From positions 10,438 to 74,437 of the forward strand of contig CAAGEK010000073.1 in the NCBI GenBank assembly GCA_900768845.1: DNA of 64,000 nt, written 5' to 3'. A program made the position numbers and the translations under genes. Shown here piece by piece: positions 1 to 7,203 of the stretch. The stretch comes from Alphaproteobacteria bacterium (GTDB lineage: Bacteria > Pseudomonadota > Alphaproteobacteria > CAAGCB01 > CAG-977). The notes under the pieces were generated by a model. It did no database searches, had not been told where the DNA came from, and worked only from the letters and a program-made list of their open reading frames with translations. Position 1 is the stretch's first letter, and each line of letters begins with the position of its first letter.

Positions 1-390
1 ACGCATACTCGGAGGTCGTGCGACATGAAAGGAATCACGGTAATTGTGTCAGGCTCATGAGCGTATGCCGATACCGCCGAAATGAGTGTGTCAAGCTTTG
101 CAGGATTTCTGAAAGGGGAAAAGCGGTTTGACGTTTTTTGAACGTTGGAGCGACATAAAGTTTTGGAGCCGGGGACACAACGCCCGTAAGATATATCTAT
201 AAAATCACCTGAAGGAAGACGGTTTGTCAGATCAGCTGACGCCAGACCTGTCCGCCCCGTTTACGGAAAATCCGTAACAAATTGCCCGCACAGGAGCAAA
301 CAAAACGCCGTTTAGTCGTTTCCGGTAGCATGAGGGCTACGCCCGTCGTGTGAAGAATTATCCGCTGGGTGGGCGGGGATCTTTTTCATC
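1..390 (+). mobile_element. Decayed IS200/IS605-type TnpA remnant, left copy
   Basis: Frameshifted fragments read as the middle and end of an IS200-type Y1 transposase: CDMKGITVI, then IPPK joined to MSVSSFAGFLKG, then ERWSDIKFWSRG, and finally SDQLTPDLSAPFT. Stops and frame changes separate them, so it is not functional. The 3' part (about 320-385) carries a hairpin-prone tail, ccggtagcatgagggctac, followed by a gggtgggcggggatcttttt block, which recurs inverted near 8265-8345. The element runs off the left edge of the window. The IS200 family assignment comes from my recognition of the conserved IPPK-MSVSSF-GFLKG segment. Confidence 0.7.
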
Positions 391-638
391 CTTATCCGGA
401 TTTTTTTATCGGACGGGATGTTTTTAATCTTCCCCATGCTCAATGCTTTTATCGTTTTTTCGTCGTTTAATTATAATTCGCCCGTTTTTTAAATATATGT
501 TTGTCGCAGTTCTTCAGTTTTCAGAGGCAAGATTTGATAAAAAAATTTATTAACGACGGAGAACATCTTGACGTCGTTTTCTATTTTCCTGTTTTTATAG
601 CCGTCATCTGTTCGGGAGATAACGTTTTTTAAGCAGAC

Positions 639-1232
639 TTAAAGGGCTTTGACGAAAATAAGTCCCTGTTTGGCGACATATGTTTTTCCTTTCGGCGGTT
701 TGGGCATTCCCGTCGGGTTGGCCGGAGTTTGTTTCGCCGCAATACCGTCAGGCAACCAGAGCGTCGTTTTCAAATCGAAGCTGTCATAGCCGTAACTGTC
801 AAACAACTTGATTTTTCCGTGTGCGGTTTTTCCTGAAACGACGGACCAATGATCTCCGACGTCTTTGTTGCTTAAACGAATGATGCAGGATGTTTTTTCA
901 TTTGAGAGGGCGGCGAGTTCATCAAAAACATCCGCCGGCGGCAAGTGCGTTTCCGTATACGGACGGGTGAAAGAAATTTTTGTTCCAAAAGTTTCCTCAA
1001 CGTATCTTTGCCCCTGCTCGGCCATGTTCATAATCAAATCAAAATCGGTTCCGTGATGCAAGACTTCATCCAATTTACCTTCTTCCATCAAAAATCCCAT
1101 TAAATTTTGGTAAAACAAGCATCCGTCATTATAGGAAAAAATCTTATCCTTTCTTAAAACTCGGCGGCAAGAATTAATAACGGCATAAACGCCGCAAAAA
1201 TAATCGATATGGCCTTGTAAATATGCTTTCAT
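639..1232 (-). CDS. C39-like papain-fold cysteine peptidase, stand-alone
   Basis: A 197-residue protein with no signal peptide and no membrane segment. The N-terminus has a cysteine in the context GHIDYFCGVYAVINS, a histidine follows in GDHWSVVSG and an aspartate in LFDSYGYDS. This is the Cys-His-Asp order of C39/papain-like peptidases and related hydrolases. The start at 1232 is chosen because GGAGAGG lies at a proper distance before the ATG and the conserved Cys is then near residue 13; a longer frame up to 1331 lacks such a site. No transporter or bacteriocin precursor is adjacent, so the usual C39 role of leader-peptide cleavage is not supported by context. The substrate is unknown. Confidence 0.6.
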   Translation of the reverse strand: MKAYLQGHIDYFCGVYAVINSCRRVLRKDKIFSYNDGCLFYQNLMGFLMEEGKLDEVLHHGTDFDLIMNMAEQGQRYVEETFGTKISFTRPYTETHLPPADVFDELAALSNEKTSCIIRLSNKDVGDHWSVVSGKTAHGKIKLFDSYGYDSFDLKTTLWLPDGIAAKQTPANPTGMPKPPKGKTYVAKQGLIFVKAL

Positions 1233-1320
1233 TCCGTTTTCCTCTCCGTTTAAAGTAACAAAAATATCTCTTTTCAAAAAGTTATTTTTCAATTTTAATA
1301 TTCTTTTTATGGAGAAAAAA

Positions 1321-1506
1321 ATGAAAAACAAAAAAACGAAAAAACGAGATCCGATGGCTCGTGAATTATTAACGTCGGGAAAATACCGGATGCGGGTTGT
1401 AAAATCAGCAAAGGCATATTCCCGTAAGGAGAAACATAAAAAAGGCTCTGATTATCGTTATTCAGAGCCTTTTTTATGGCTTTTTTCGCGATTTTGCATA
1501 CAATGA
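1321..1506 (+). CDS. arfA: Alternative ribosome-rescue factor ArfA
   Basis: A 61-residue, very basic protein. Residues 9-34 follow the ArfA pattern: DPMARELLTSGKYRMRVVKS, then KAYSRKEKHKK, equivalent to the GSYxRKxKH basic tail that enters the empty mRNA channel of a stalled ribosome. ArfA recruits release factor 2 to ribosomes stalled on mRNAs without a stop codon and backs up tmRNA. The start at 1321 has GGAG six bases upstream. An intrinsic terminator (1438-1475) lies inside the frame directly after the KHKK codons, so most transcripts should end without a stop codon and give a shortened protein unless tmRNA tags it. This matches the known tmRNA-controlled design of arfA in E. coli and Haemophilus. 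The last ~18 codons are dispensable read-through. Confidence 0.8.
   Translation: MKNKKTKKRDPMARELLTSGKYRMRVVKSAKAYSRKEKHKKGSDYRYSEPFLWLFSRFCIQ
1438..1475 (+). terminator. Intrinsic terminator inside the arfA reading frame
   Basis: ggctctga at 1444-1451 pairs with tcagagcc at 1462-1469, and six A (1438-1443) pair with six T (1470-1475), giving a stem of about 14 bp with a 10-base loop and a U tract. It lies upstream of the arfA stop codon at 1504-1506. It may also act as an RNase III site, as reported for E. coli arfA. Confidence 0.85.
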
Positions 1507-1526
1507 ATACCAAAGGAGTTTTTAAT

Positions 1527-1985
1527 ATGACGGATTTTGAAATTAAGGAAATTACGCGCAATTACCCGATAGGTCTTTTGTTGGAAGCCGATCCCGATAT
1601 AAAAAAGATTGAAAAATATCTGAATAAAGGCCGGTGTTTCGGTTTATTTCATGAAGAAAAACTGATCGGCGAATATGTATTGAAAACCGATAAAAAAACG
1701 TCGGATGCGGAAATCGTAAATTTGGCTGTAGCGCAAGAATACCGCCGCAAAGGTTATGCCCGTCTGTTAATTAAAGACGCTTTGGCGCGCTCCGAAGCGC
1801 AGGGGGCGAAAAGTGTTGAAATCGCTACGGGAAAAGACAGTTTTCAACAAAAATTCTATCAGTCTTGCGGTTTTAAAATCGAAAGCGTCGAGGAAAATTA
1901 TTTTCCGGAACATTATCCGGATCCGGTTATTGACGAGGGAAAAGAATTAAAAGACTTGGTGCGCTTAAAAATTGATTTAGCCTGA
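1527..1985 (+). CDS. GNAT-family N-acetyltransferase
   Basis: A 152-residue GNAT protein. The acetyl-CoA loop is visible as QEYRRKGYARLLIKDAL (the R/Q-x-x-G-x-G/A motif), preceded by the beta-4 strand EIVNLAVA and followed by the late motif KFYQSCGFKIE. The ending FPEHYPDP resembles acetyltransferases that modify small molecules or protein amino groups, but the substrate cannot be read. The ATG at 1527 is chosen because AAAGGAG precedes it; the frame extends upstream to 1476 only through the arfA 3' end. Transcription is probably independent of arfA or comes from read-through of the arfA terminator 50 bases upstream. Confidence 0.8.
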   Translation: MTDFEIKEITRNYPIGLLLEADPDIKKIEKYLNKGRCFGLFHEEKLIGEYVLKTDKKTSDAEIVNLAVAQEYRRKGYARLLIKDALARSEAQGAKSVEIATGKDSFQQKFYQSCGFKIESVEENYFPEHYPDPVIDEGKELKDLVRLKIDLA

Positions 1986-2011
1986 TTCTCTCTTGATGCA
2001 TCCGTAATTCT

Positions 2012-2049
2012 CCGGCGACAAGGGGATCGGCCTTTTCGCCGGTTTTTTT
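2012..2049 (+). terminator. Terminator after the GNAT gene
   Basis: ccggcga (2012-2018) pairs with tcgccgg (2036-2042), followed by seven T. It ends the GNAT transcript. Confidence 0.7.
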
Positions 2050-2059
2050 CGTGTTTTAA

Positions 2060-2450
2060 TTTTAAAAATTGCAATAAGCCGGTTAAATGTAAGTGTCAAA
2101 AGGTTTGGCACATAATTCTGTTTCTTTACTATAAGTTTAAGCGGAATAAAATTTGTACTTACACTCTTATAATGGTTATTAAGTGGAAAGAAGTTTTGGC
2201 TTTCCTAAACCATTCTTCCCCCCTACACCCCCCAAGGGGTCAATCTTGGAAACTCAAGGATAATACGAGCAAAAAAGAGGTTTCCCCAAGTTTCGGCAAG
2301 CCTGCAACTTGGGTGATTCCCCTCCTTTTTTTTGTCCTTGACTTTCCGCTTCTCTCTCGAGCCTCGGGGCGAACTTTCCAAAAAAGAACGCTGCGCCTTT
2401 TTTTTTAAAAAGCCCTCCCCACTCTGGAGAGAGCAAAAAACAAGAAACAG
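2060..2450. other. Gene-free stretch with unexplained C-rich structured sequence
   Basis: No convincing gene. A TATAAT box on the + strand at 2168-2173 could start a long leader for the repeat units downstream. The stretch 2210-2330 is unusually C-rich and can fold, for example ccaagtt with aacttgg around 2286-2312. A minus-strand open frame across it is low in complexity and looks like a by-product of composition. Confidence 0.3.
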
Positions 2451-2565
2451 CTGGCGTTCCCCGTTCTAAAGTGTTAAACGGGTAGCGGTATCGGGCAAGA
2501 TAAACCCCCGATACGGGCTTCTTGCTCGGTGCTTTGTTGAAACCCTGATTGAAAGGGGGAAACAA

Positions 2566-2646
2566 ATGACTTCAACAAAAAAAAGCCTGCTAGTCTTTGC
2601 ACTAGCAATACTTTTCTTGTTGAGCTTCATTTCCGAAGCTTGGTAA
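2566..2646 (+). CDS. Small hydrophobic peptide 1, candidate type I toxin
   Basis: A 26-residue peptide: a short polar N-terminus with two lysines, then a single membrane-spanning stretch SLLVFALAILFLLSFIS and the ending EAW. The SD aaaggggg lies 6 bases before the ATG. It shares 18 of 26 residues with the peptide of unit 2, and 9 of the 18 identical codons differ by silent third-base changes, which indicates selection on the protein. Size and form match membrane-active toxins of type I systems such as TisB, Ibs or ShoB, but I recognise no specific family. It is too short for normal gene callers. The toxin role is inference. Confidence 0.75.
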   Translation: MTSTKKSLLVFALAILFLLSFISEAW

Positions 2647-2649
2647 GAT

Positions 2650-2709
2650 AAAAAAATAAGCCCCCTTTGAGCTGGCACTCTTAGGGGGCTTTCTTTATGA
2701 CTTCAACAA
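2650..2709 (-). ncRNA. Candidate antisense RNA 1 (antitoxin-like)
   Basis: A minus-strand TATAAT box (2716-2721 on +) would start a transcript near 2709. Its first 13 bases (ttgttgaagtcat) are the exact complement of bases 1-13 of peptide frame 1. It then reads gccccct, which can pair with the aggggg of the SD, and ends in the shared hairpin followed by ttattttttt. The predicted length is about 60 nt. Existence and start site are inferred; no expression evidence is available. Confidence 0.6.
2658..2691. terminator. Shared bidirectional terminator, unit 1
   Basis: aagccccct (2658-2666) pairs with agggggctt (2683-2691). The T tract is strong for minus-strand transcripts (ttattttttt) and weaker for plus (tttcttt). 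Confidence 0.8.
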
Positions 2710-2757
2710 TCACTTATTATAATCTCACAAAGCCGGACGGATTGCAATCAAATTATT
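2710..2757 (-). promoter_or_regulatory. Conserved block, predicted promoter of antisense RNA 1
   Basis: This block recurs identically in unit 2 although it lies outside both frames. On the minus strand it holds ttgcaa, a 17-base spacer and gattat overlapping tataat, placed 6 bases before the duplicated start-codon segment. The overlap makes the exact -10 uncertain. Confidence 0.55.
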
Positions 2758-2859
2758 CTGGCGTTCCCCGTTCTAAAGTGCTAAACGGGAATTGGCATCA
2801 AGATTTTCTTTTGCTTGATGCTTTGTTCACAGCCCATAAACAGAAAGGGGGTGAATGAG

Positions 2860-2940
2860 ATGATTTACTTGAAAAGAAGTCTGCTGGTGTTAGCACTGGC
2901 ATTCGTTTTCTTATTAAGCTTTATTTCTAAAGCCTGGTAA
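2860..2940 (+). CDS. Small hydrophobic peptide 2, candidate type I toxin
   Basis: A 26-residue paralogue of the peptide in unit 1: a lysine/arginine-containing N-terminus, then SLLVLALAFVFLLSFIS and the ending KAW. The SD agaaaggggg lies 8 bases before the ATG. A 53-codon open frame starting at 2697 happens to end one base before this ATG. That could couple translation, but it spans the predicted promoter block and is probably accidental. Function as a toxin is inferred from size, hydrophobicity and the antisense arrangement. Confidence 0.75.
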   Translation: MIYLKRSLLVLALAFVFLLSFISKAW

Positions 2941-3003
2941 AGAAAACAACCCCTAAGAGCTGGAACCTCTTAGGGGTTTTCTTTTATGATGATTTACCTG
3001 AAA
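2940..3003 (-). ncRNA. Candidate antisense RNA 2 (antitoxin-like)
   Basis: A minus-strand TATAAT box at 3010-3015 would start transcription near 3003. The first 15 bases (tttcaggtaaatcat) are complementary to the first 15 bases of peptide frame 2, with one G-U pair. The RNA ends in the 12-bp hairpin at 2948-2978 followed by ttgttttcttt. Compared with unit 1 the pairing segment has changed together with its target. Confidence 0.6.
2948..2978. terminator. Shared bidirectional terminator, unit 2
   Basis: aacccctaagag (2948-2959) pairs perfectly with ctcttaggggtt (2967-2978) over a 7-base loop. T-rich tracts lie on both sides. Confidence 0.85.
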
Positions 3004-3050
3004 TCACTTATTATAATCTCACAAAGCCGGACGGATTGCAATCAAATTAT
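3004..3050 (-). promoter_or_regulatory. Conserved block, predicted promoter of antisense RNA 2
   Basis: Identical to the block of unit 1, again 6 bases from the duplicated start-codon segment and facing the peptide gene. Confidence 0.55.
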
Positions 3051-3068
3051 CTTTCCGGTAGCCAAATG

Positions 3069-3665
3069 TTATTTCTTTCCGATTGTCTGAGAAATGATGA
3101 TATCGTCATCATCGACAATGCTCAAGGCTTGAGCCAGCTTTTTACGGTCTATCATACCCCGCACGACATTGCCCAATCCTTTTGAAGCGCAATAAAGTCC
3201 GACATTTTGATATGCCGATCCGGCGTGCATCATTGAATAATCGTCATCTTCATCAGTGACAAATAACAATGTGACGGGAGCCGTCGTTACAAAATCCTGT
3301 CCGCGTGCCGCCAAAGGTCTTAGATCTTCGGAAACGACGGGAACTAAAGCGTTGTTTTTCGCATCATAAATCCATGCTCCGTCCGATTTTAAAACATAAA
3401 CGTCCATTTTCTGACGGTTTTTTGCTGTCGGAATCGTCCTTTTGTCCGGACGGTTATATCCCCAAGCCGCCCATAAAATATCGCTTAAAGTCTGATTATC
3501 CAAAGGTTCCGAAGAAAACACACGATCGGTTTTGCGTTCGTTCATCGCCTGCATCAAAGGCAATCCGCCCATAACATCGGGAGGCGGCAATTTGACGACA
3601 TCTTGTGCGCAAGCCGTTCCGGAAACAAAAAGGCCGAAACACATAAACAGCAAAGTTTTTTTCAT
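3069..3665 (-). CDS. Secreted SagB/nitroreductase-like protein
   Basis: A 198-residue protein with a signal peptide (MKKTLLFMCFGLFVSGTACA). The mature part fits the nitroreductase fold of SagB-type FMN oxidoreductases: LMQAMNERKTDRVFSSEPL, then the LSDILWAAWGYNRP segment and a C-terminal stretch ASKGLGNVVRG. The start at 3665 has AAGGAG upstream; the frame runs further to 3782 but only over the next gene's end. Enzymes of this group use FMN and NAD(P)H; export to the periplasm suggests Tat-independent Sec transport. The substrate is unknown. It follows the GGDEF-EAL gene by 24 bases and may share its transcript. Confidence 0.7.
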   Translation of the reverse strand: MKKTLLFMCFGLFVSGTACAQDVVKLPPPDVMGGLPLMQAMNERKTDRVFSSEPLDNQTLSDILWAAWGYNRPDKRTIPTAKNRQKMDVYVLKSDGAWIYDAKNNALVPVVSEDLRPLAARGQDFVTTAPVTLLFVTDEDDDYSMMHAGSAYQNVGLYCASKGLGNVVRGMIDRKKLAQALSIVDDDDIIISQTIGKK

Positions 3666-3688
3666 TTTCAGCTCCTTTTCAAGGAAAG

Positions 3689-6184
3689 TTAAAAAACGAC
3701 ACTTTCCAGTTTTTTCAGGAAATCGGGCACTTCGACGGCAGGCATCGGTTTGCTGATGTAATACCCTTGAATGATATCGCATCCCTGCCGGCGCAACAGT
3801 TCCAACTGCTCCTTGGTTTCAACGCCTTCGGACACGATTTCCAACCCCAGCGTATGCCCCAGATTGATGATGGCCTGAGCGATTTCCGCATCATCGTAAT
3901 TGTTGGTCATATCGCGTACGAACGATTGATCGATTTTCAACCGGTCGACTTCAAAACGTTTCAAGTAGCTGAGCGAAGAATACCCCGTTCCGAAATCGTC
4001 AATCGCCAGTTTGACGCCGACTTTGGACAGACGCGACAAAATGTTGTCAGCTTTTCGGGCGTCCTGCATAACGACGCTTTCAGTCAGTTCCAATTCCAAC
4101 CGGCGCGGCAGAATGTTGTTTTCAACCAACACCTTTTCAACGGAAGACACCAAATCTTCCTGTTGGAACTGAACGGCGGAAAGATTTACGGCGACGGATA
4201 TTTCCGGAAGTCCGGCTTCGTCCCACAGCTTCAAATAACGCAAAGCTTCCTTCAACACCCATTCGCCCAAAGGAATGATCAAGCCCGTATCTTCGGCGAT
4301 CGGGATGAAACGCATCGGGGAAACCATGCCGCGGGTCGGATGGAACCAACGGATCAACGCCTCGAACGCTCTGACTTTGCCTGTTTTCAAATCCAGCTGA
4401 GGCTGGAAGAACAAGGCGAATTCGTTTTGGATCAAAGCCTTTCTCAAATCGCGTTCCAAAGCCAGACGGTCTTCCGTTTCCTCGTTCATTTCCTGAGAAA
4501 AGAAGAAATAGCTGTTCGGAGCGGAACGTACGGCGGTGTGCAAAGCCATATCCGCGAAATTGACCAGCTTGTCGGGTTCTTCTCCGTCATCGGGGAAAAT
4601 GGAAATGCCGACACAGGCTCCGACGTTGATTTCATTATCATTCAACATGACCGGCGATAAAATCGTTTCGATCATATTGCGAGCCAGCAAAGCGACGCCG
4701 TCCATTCCCGACGGAGCTTCCGATATGACGGCGAATTCGTCTCCGCCGATACGGGCGATGAAATCTTTGGAAGAAGCCAGCTTTGACAGCCTGTCCGCGA
4801 CCACTTTCAACAACTTGTCGCCGGCGGAATGGCCTAACGTGTCGTTGATGCGGTTGAAGTTTGTCAAATCGGCGAAAATGACGGCGACTTTCGTCCCCCT
4901 GCTTTTGGCGCGGCGGGTGATGACGGTCAGCTGTTCCCGAAACAGACGGCGGTTCGGCAATCCGGTCAGCTGGTCATAGTTCGCCAAATGCATGATGCGG
5001 CCTTCCGCATTCTTTTTGGCCGTTACGTCGTCATGAACCACCACGAAATGGGACAAATGGGTATTGCCGTCGATGATCGGCGTAATCGTTTGCACGACGG
5101 TGTACAAAGAACCGAATTTGTGGCGTTCGACAAGCTCTCCGCGCCAAACTTTCCCGCTTTTGACGGTGTCCCACATTTCCTTATAGAAAGCGTCGTTCTG
5201 AACCCCCGATTTCAACAAAGAAACCCTGTGGTTTACGACCTCGTCTTCGCGATAGCCGCTCAAACGGGAAAAGGCTTTGTTAATCCACAGGATTTTTCCG
5301 TCCGCATCGGTTATGAAGATGGCACTGGCCGCCGAAGCCATCGCGGCGCGTTGCAATCTCAAGTTTTGCTGGTCGGCCGCAATTTGCATCGCCATGGCGA
5401 TACGCAACGAAAACGATTCCAGCCGCTGTATCGTTCCCTGATCCAGTTTTCCCAATCGGGAATGGATTTCCAAAACACCCAAAACGCCGCTGTGCGACAA
5501 CAGGGGGAAAACGATAATCTGGCGGGTGTGAGCCCTGCCGTCGGAATCGGTGATCTGATCGCCATCCAATTGTACGATACAGGTTTGTTTGGTTCTGACG
5601 GCGTGCCCCGTCGGGCCGAACGTTTCCGTCAGGTCGTCCCACCGGATTTGCTTGGAAGGAAACCCTTCCGCCAGCTTTCCCGAAGCGGCGCACACTTTGA
5701 TCAATCCGTCGTTTTCCTTGGTTCCGATCCAAACCAGCGGACACCCGAGCATCGCCGCGATTTTATCGCAGATGAAAGAACAGAACTGTTCATACGTCTG
5801 CCCGCGCAAGACGCGGCGCAAGGTCGTATGTAAAACGGAATCCATGCTTTCGGACAACTGGCGTCTGGAAATGTCGCGCATTTGACAGACATATAAATCC
5901 TTATCCGCGCAGGACGCCTTTGTCATGACGATTTCCACGGAAAATTCCGTATCGTCCTTACGCAACCCGACGGTTTCCGCGGTATTGTCGTTGACAGCCG
6001 CCATCAGCTTGGCCAAAACGCCCGCAGGTACGGACGGATCGGCCGTATCAGGCAGGATCATTCGTGCCTGACGGGAAATAAGTTCTCCGTTATCGTAACC
6101 GAACAAACGATGCACGGCCGTATTCGCCGAAACGATTACGCCGCGGCCGTCGACTTCCATAACGGCACTCAGATTGTTTTCCAA
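3689..6184 (-). CDS. PAS-GAF-PAS-GGDEF-EAL cyclic-di-GMP enzyme
   Basis: An 831-residue cytoplasmic signalling protein. Domains in order: PAS (about 5-110), GAF (about 125-275), PAS with PAC (about 280-395), GGDEF (about 400-565; motif RIGGDEF intact) and EAL (about 580-825; EALIRW, LELTESVVM, DDFGTGYSSL and SEGVET all present). Both the cyclase and the phosphodiesterase site look intact, so it may make or break c-di-GMP depending on the sensory domains. No membrane segment is seen. The start is uncertain: the TTG at 6184 has no SD at proper distance, while AGGAAAGGGG lies six bases before a CTG at 6196, four codons upstream in frame, which would also complete the first PAS strand. The neighbouring motA/motB pair is consistent with a motility or surface-behaviour role. 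Confidence 0.85.
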   Translation of the reverse strand: MENNLSAVMEVDGRGVIVSANTAVHRLFGYDNGELISRQARMILPDTADPSVPAGVLAKLMAAVNDNTAETVGLRKDDTEFSVEIVMTKASCADKDLYVCQMRDISRRQLSESMDSVLHTTLRRVLRGQTYEQFCSFICDKIAAMLGCPLVWIGTKENDGLIKVCAASGKLAEGFPSKQIRWDDLTETFGPTGHAVRTKQTCIVQLDGDQITDSDGRAHTRQIIVFPLLSHSGVLGVLEIHSRLGKLDQGTIQRLESFSLRIAMAMQIAADQQNLRLQRAAMASAASAIFITDADGKILWINKAFSRLSGYREDEVVNHRVSLLKSGVQNDAFYKEMWDTVKSGKVWRGELVERHKFGSLYTVVQTITPIIDGNTHLSHFVVVHDDVTAKKNAEGRIMHLANYDQLTGLPNRRLFREQLTVITRRAKSRGTKVAVIFADLTNFNRINDTLGHSAGDKLLKVVADRLSKLASSKDFIARIGGDEFAVISEAPSGMDGVALLARNMIETILSPVMLNDNEINVGACVGISIFPDDGEEPDKLVNFADMALHTAVRSAPNSYFFFSQEMNEETEDRLALERDLRKALIQNEFALFFQPQLDLKTGKVRAFEALIRWFHPTRGMVSPMRFIPIAEDTGLIIPLGEWVLKEALRYLKLWDEAGLPEISVAVNLSAVQFQQEDLVSSVEKVLVENNILPRRLELELTESVVMQDARKADNILSRLSKVGVKLAIDDFGTGYSSLSYLKRFEVDRLKIDQSFVRDMTNNYDDAEIAQAIINLGHTLGLEIVSEGVETKEQLELLRRQGCDIIQGYYISKPMPAVEVPDFLKKLESVVF

Positions 6185-6388
6185 AATAGAAATCAGGACG
6201 AACCCCTTTCCTTTGAGCTACACTCATTGCTATCTATTTAAATAAATGTATGATAAAAAGCAAAGGAAAACAGCACGAACCGCCGATATTTTTTTCGGTG
6301 AAAAACAAAGCATTGATTTTTACGGTTTTCTGTCATAAATTCACAAAAACCCGTTTTGTATTTCTTTTAGCGTTTATAGGGATTGGAA

Positions 6389-7189
6389 ATGGCTGTATCA
6401 CGCGGTTCTGTTCTCGGTTTTATCGGCGGTTGGCTGTTGGTGGCCGTTTCTATCCGCCTGTCGACGCCCCAAGTCGGCATTTTTCTGGATGTGGCAAGTA
6501 TCGTCGTCGTTCTGGGCGGTTCTTATGCGGCTATGTTCATCGCGTATGAAGCCAAGGACGTCTTGTGGTCCACGAAGCTGTTCCTGTCCGTTTTCAAACA
6601 GCATCAGGATACGAACCTGTCCTATAAAAACGAAGTCGGACGCATCGTGCGTTGGGCTTACATCGTTCAAAAAAACGGATTGCAAGGTTTGGAATCCGAC
6701 GTTGCGACCTCTGTCGGCAACGATCCTTTCTTGCGTTACGGCGTCGATTTGGTCATCACCGGATACACCGGCGCGGAAATTCGCGAAATTCTCAAAGAAT
6801 CCGCTTTCAGCACCTATCAACGCGAAATTCAGCGCATTGACGTTTTAAAACAGTTGGGGGCGAATACGCCGGCATTCGGAATGGTCGGAACGTTGATCGG
6901 TTTGATCGTCATGCTGGGATCGATGGGCGGAGATCCCGCATCCATCGGAACGGGGATGGCCGTCGCTTTGATCACGACGCTGTACGGTATTTTGACCGCC
7001 CGTTTGATGTATTTGCCGGCTTCCGTAAAAACAACCCAACGTGCGGACAACACCCTGTTTCGCAATTTGTTGCTGGTTGAAAGTCTGGTTTTGCTGTCCG
7101 AACGCAAAAGCCCCCGCTACATTCAGGATAAAATCAACGCATTCCTTGATCCGTCGCAACATTTCCTGATCGACCGCGATATGAACTGA
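6389..7189 (+). CDS. motA: MotA/PomA-type stator subunit
   Basis: A 266-residue membrane protein of the MotA/TolQ/ExbB family. Four hydrophobic segments are visible: near 8-25 and 35-55 at the N-terminus, and two in the second half where the family core reads PAFGMVGTLIGLIVMLGSM and GMAVALITTLYGILTARL. The cytoplasmic loop between segments 2 and 3 holds charged residues as in MotA. It forms the ion-conducting stator ring with the MotB-like partner 14 bases downstream. The ATG at 6389 is preferred over a TTG at 6383 because AGGGA is then well spaced. No other flagellar gene lies in the window. Confidence 0.85.
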   Translation: MAVSRGSVLGFIGGWLLVAVSIRLSTPQVGIFLDVASIVVVLGGSYAAMFIAYEAKDVLWSTKLFLSVFKQHQDTNLSYKNEVGRIVRWAYIVQKNGLQGLESDVATSVGNDPFLRYGVDLVITGYTGAEIREILKESAFSTYQREIQRIDVLKQLGANTPAFGMVGTLIGLIVMLGSMGGDPASIGTGMAVALITTLYGILTARLMYLPASVKTTQRADNTLFRNLLLVESLVLLSERKSPRYIQDKINAFLDPSQHFLIDRDMN

Positions 7190-7203
7190 CGGGAAAAAAC
7201 GCG

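Larger units (their letters stand above)
2451..2757 (+). repeat. Tandem unit 1 of the hydrophobic-peptide locus
   Basis: Order within the unit: a conserved hairpin (cccgtt...aacggg, near 2460-2484), a second hairpin (gtatcggg...cccgatac), the SD sequence aaaggggg, a 26-codon frame, a bidirectional terminator, a 13-base copy of the frame's own start, and a 48-base block that is identical in unit 2. The two units abut directly at 2757/2758. Confidence 0.85.
2758..3050 (+). repeat. Tandem unit 2 of the hydrophobic-peptide locus
   Basis: Same order of elements as unit 1. The opening ggcgttccccgttctaaagt and the closing block (3004-3050) are essentially identical to unit 1. The second hairpin (gcatcaag...cttgatgc), the peptide frame and the terminator have diverged in ways that keep pairing and protein sequence. 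Confidence 0.85.

Noticed and set aside
2254..2565. 103-codon open frame on the minus strand across the C-rich segment
   Set aside because: No SD, low-complexity composition, overlaps the structured leader of unit 1.
2697..2858. 53-codon open frame ending one base before peptide 2, resembling a coupling (mok-like) frame
   Set aside because: It starts on the duplicated start segment and runs through the predicted antisense promoter block and leader hairpins; the corresponding frame of unit 1 is not open. Best explained as chance.
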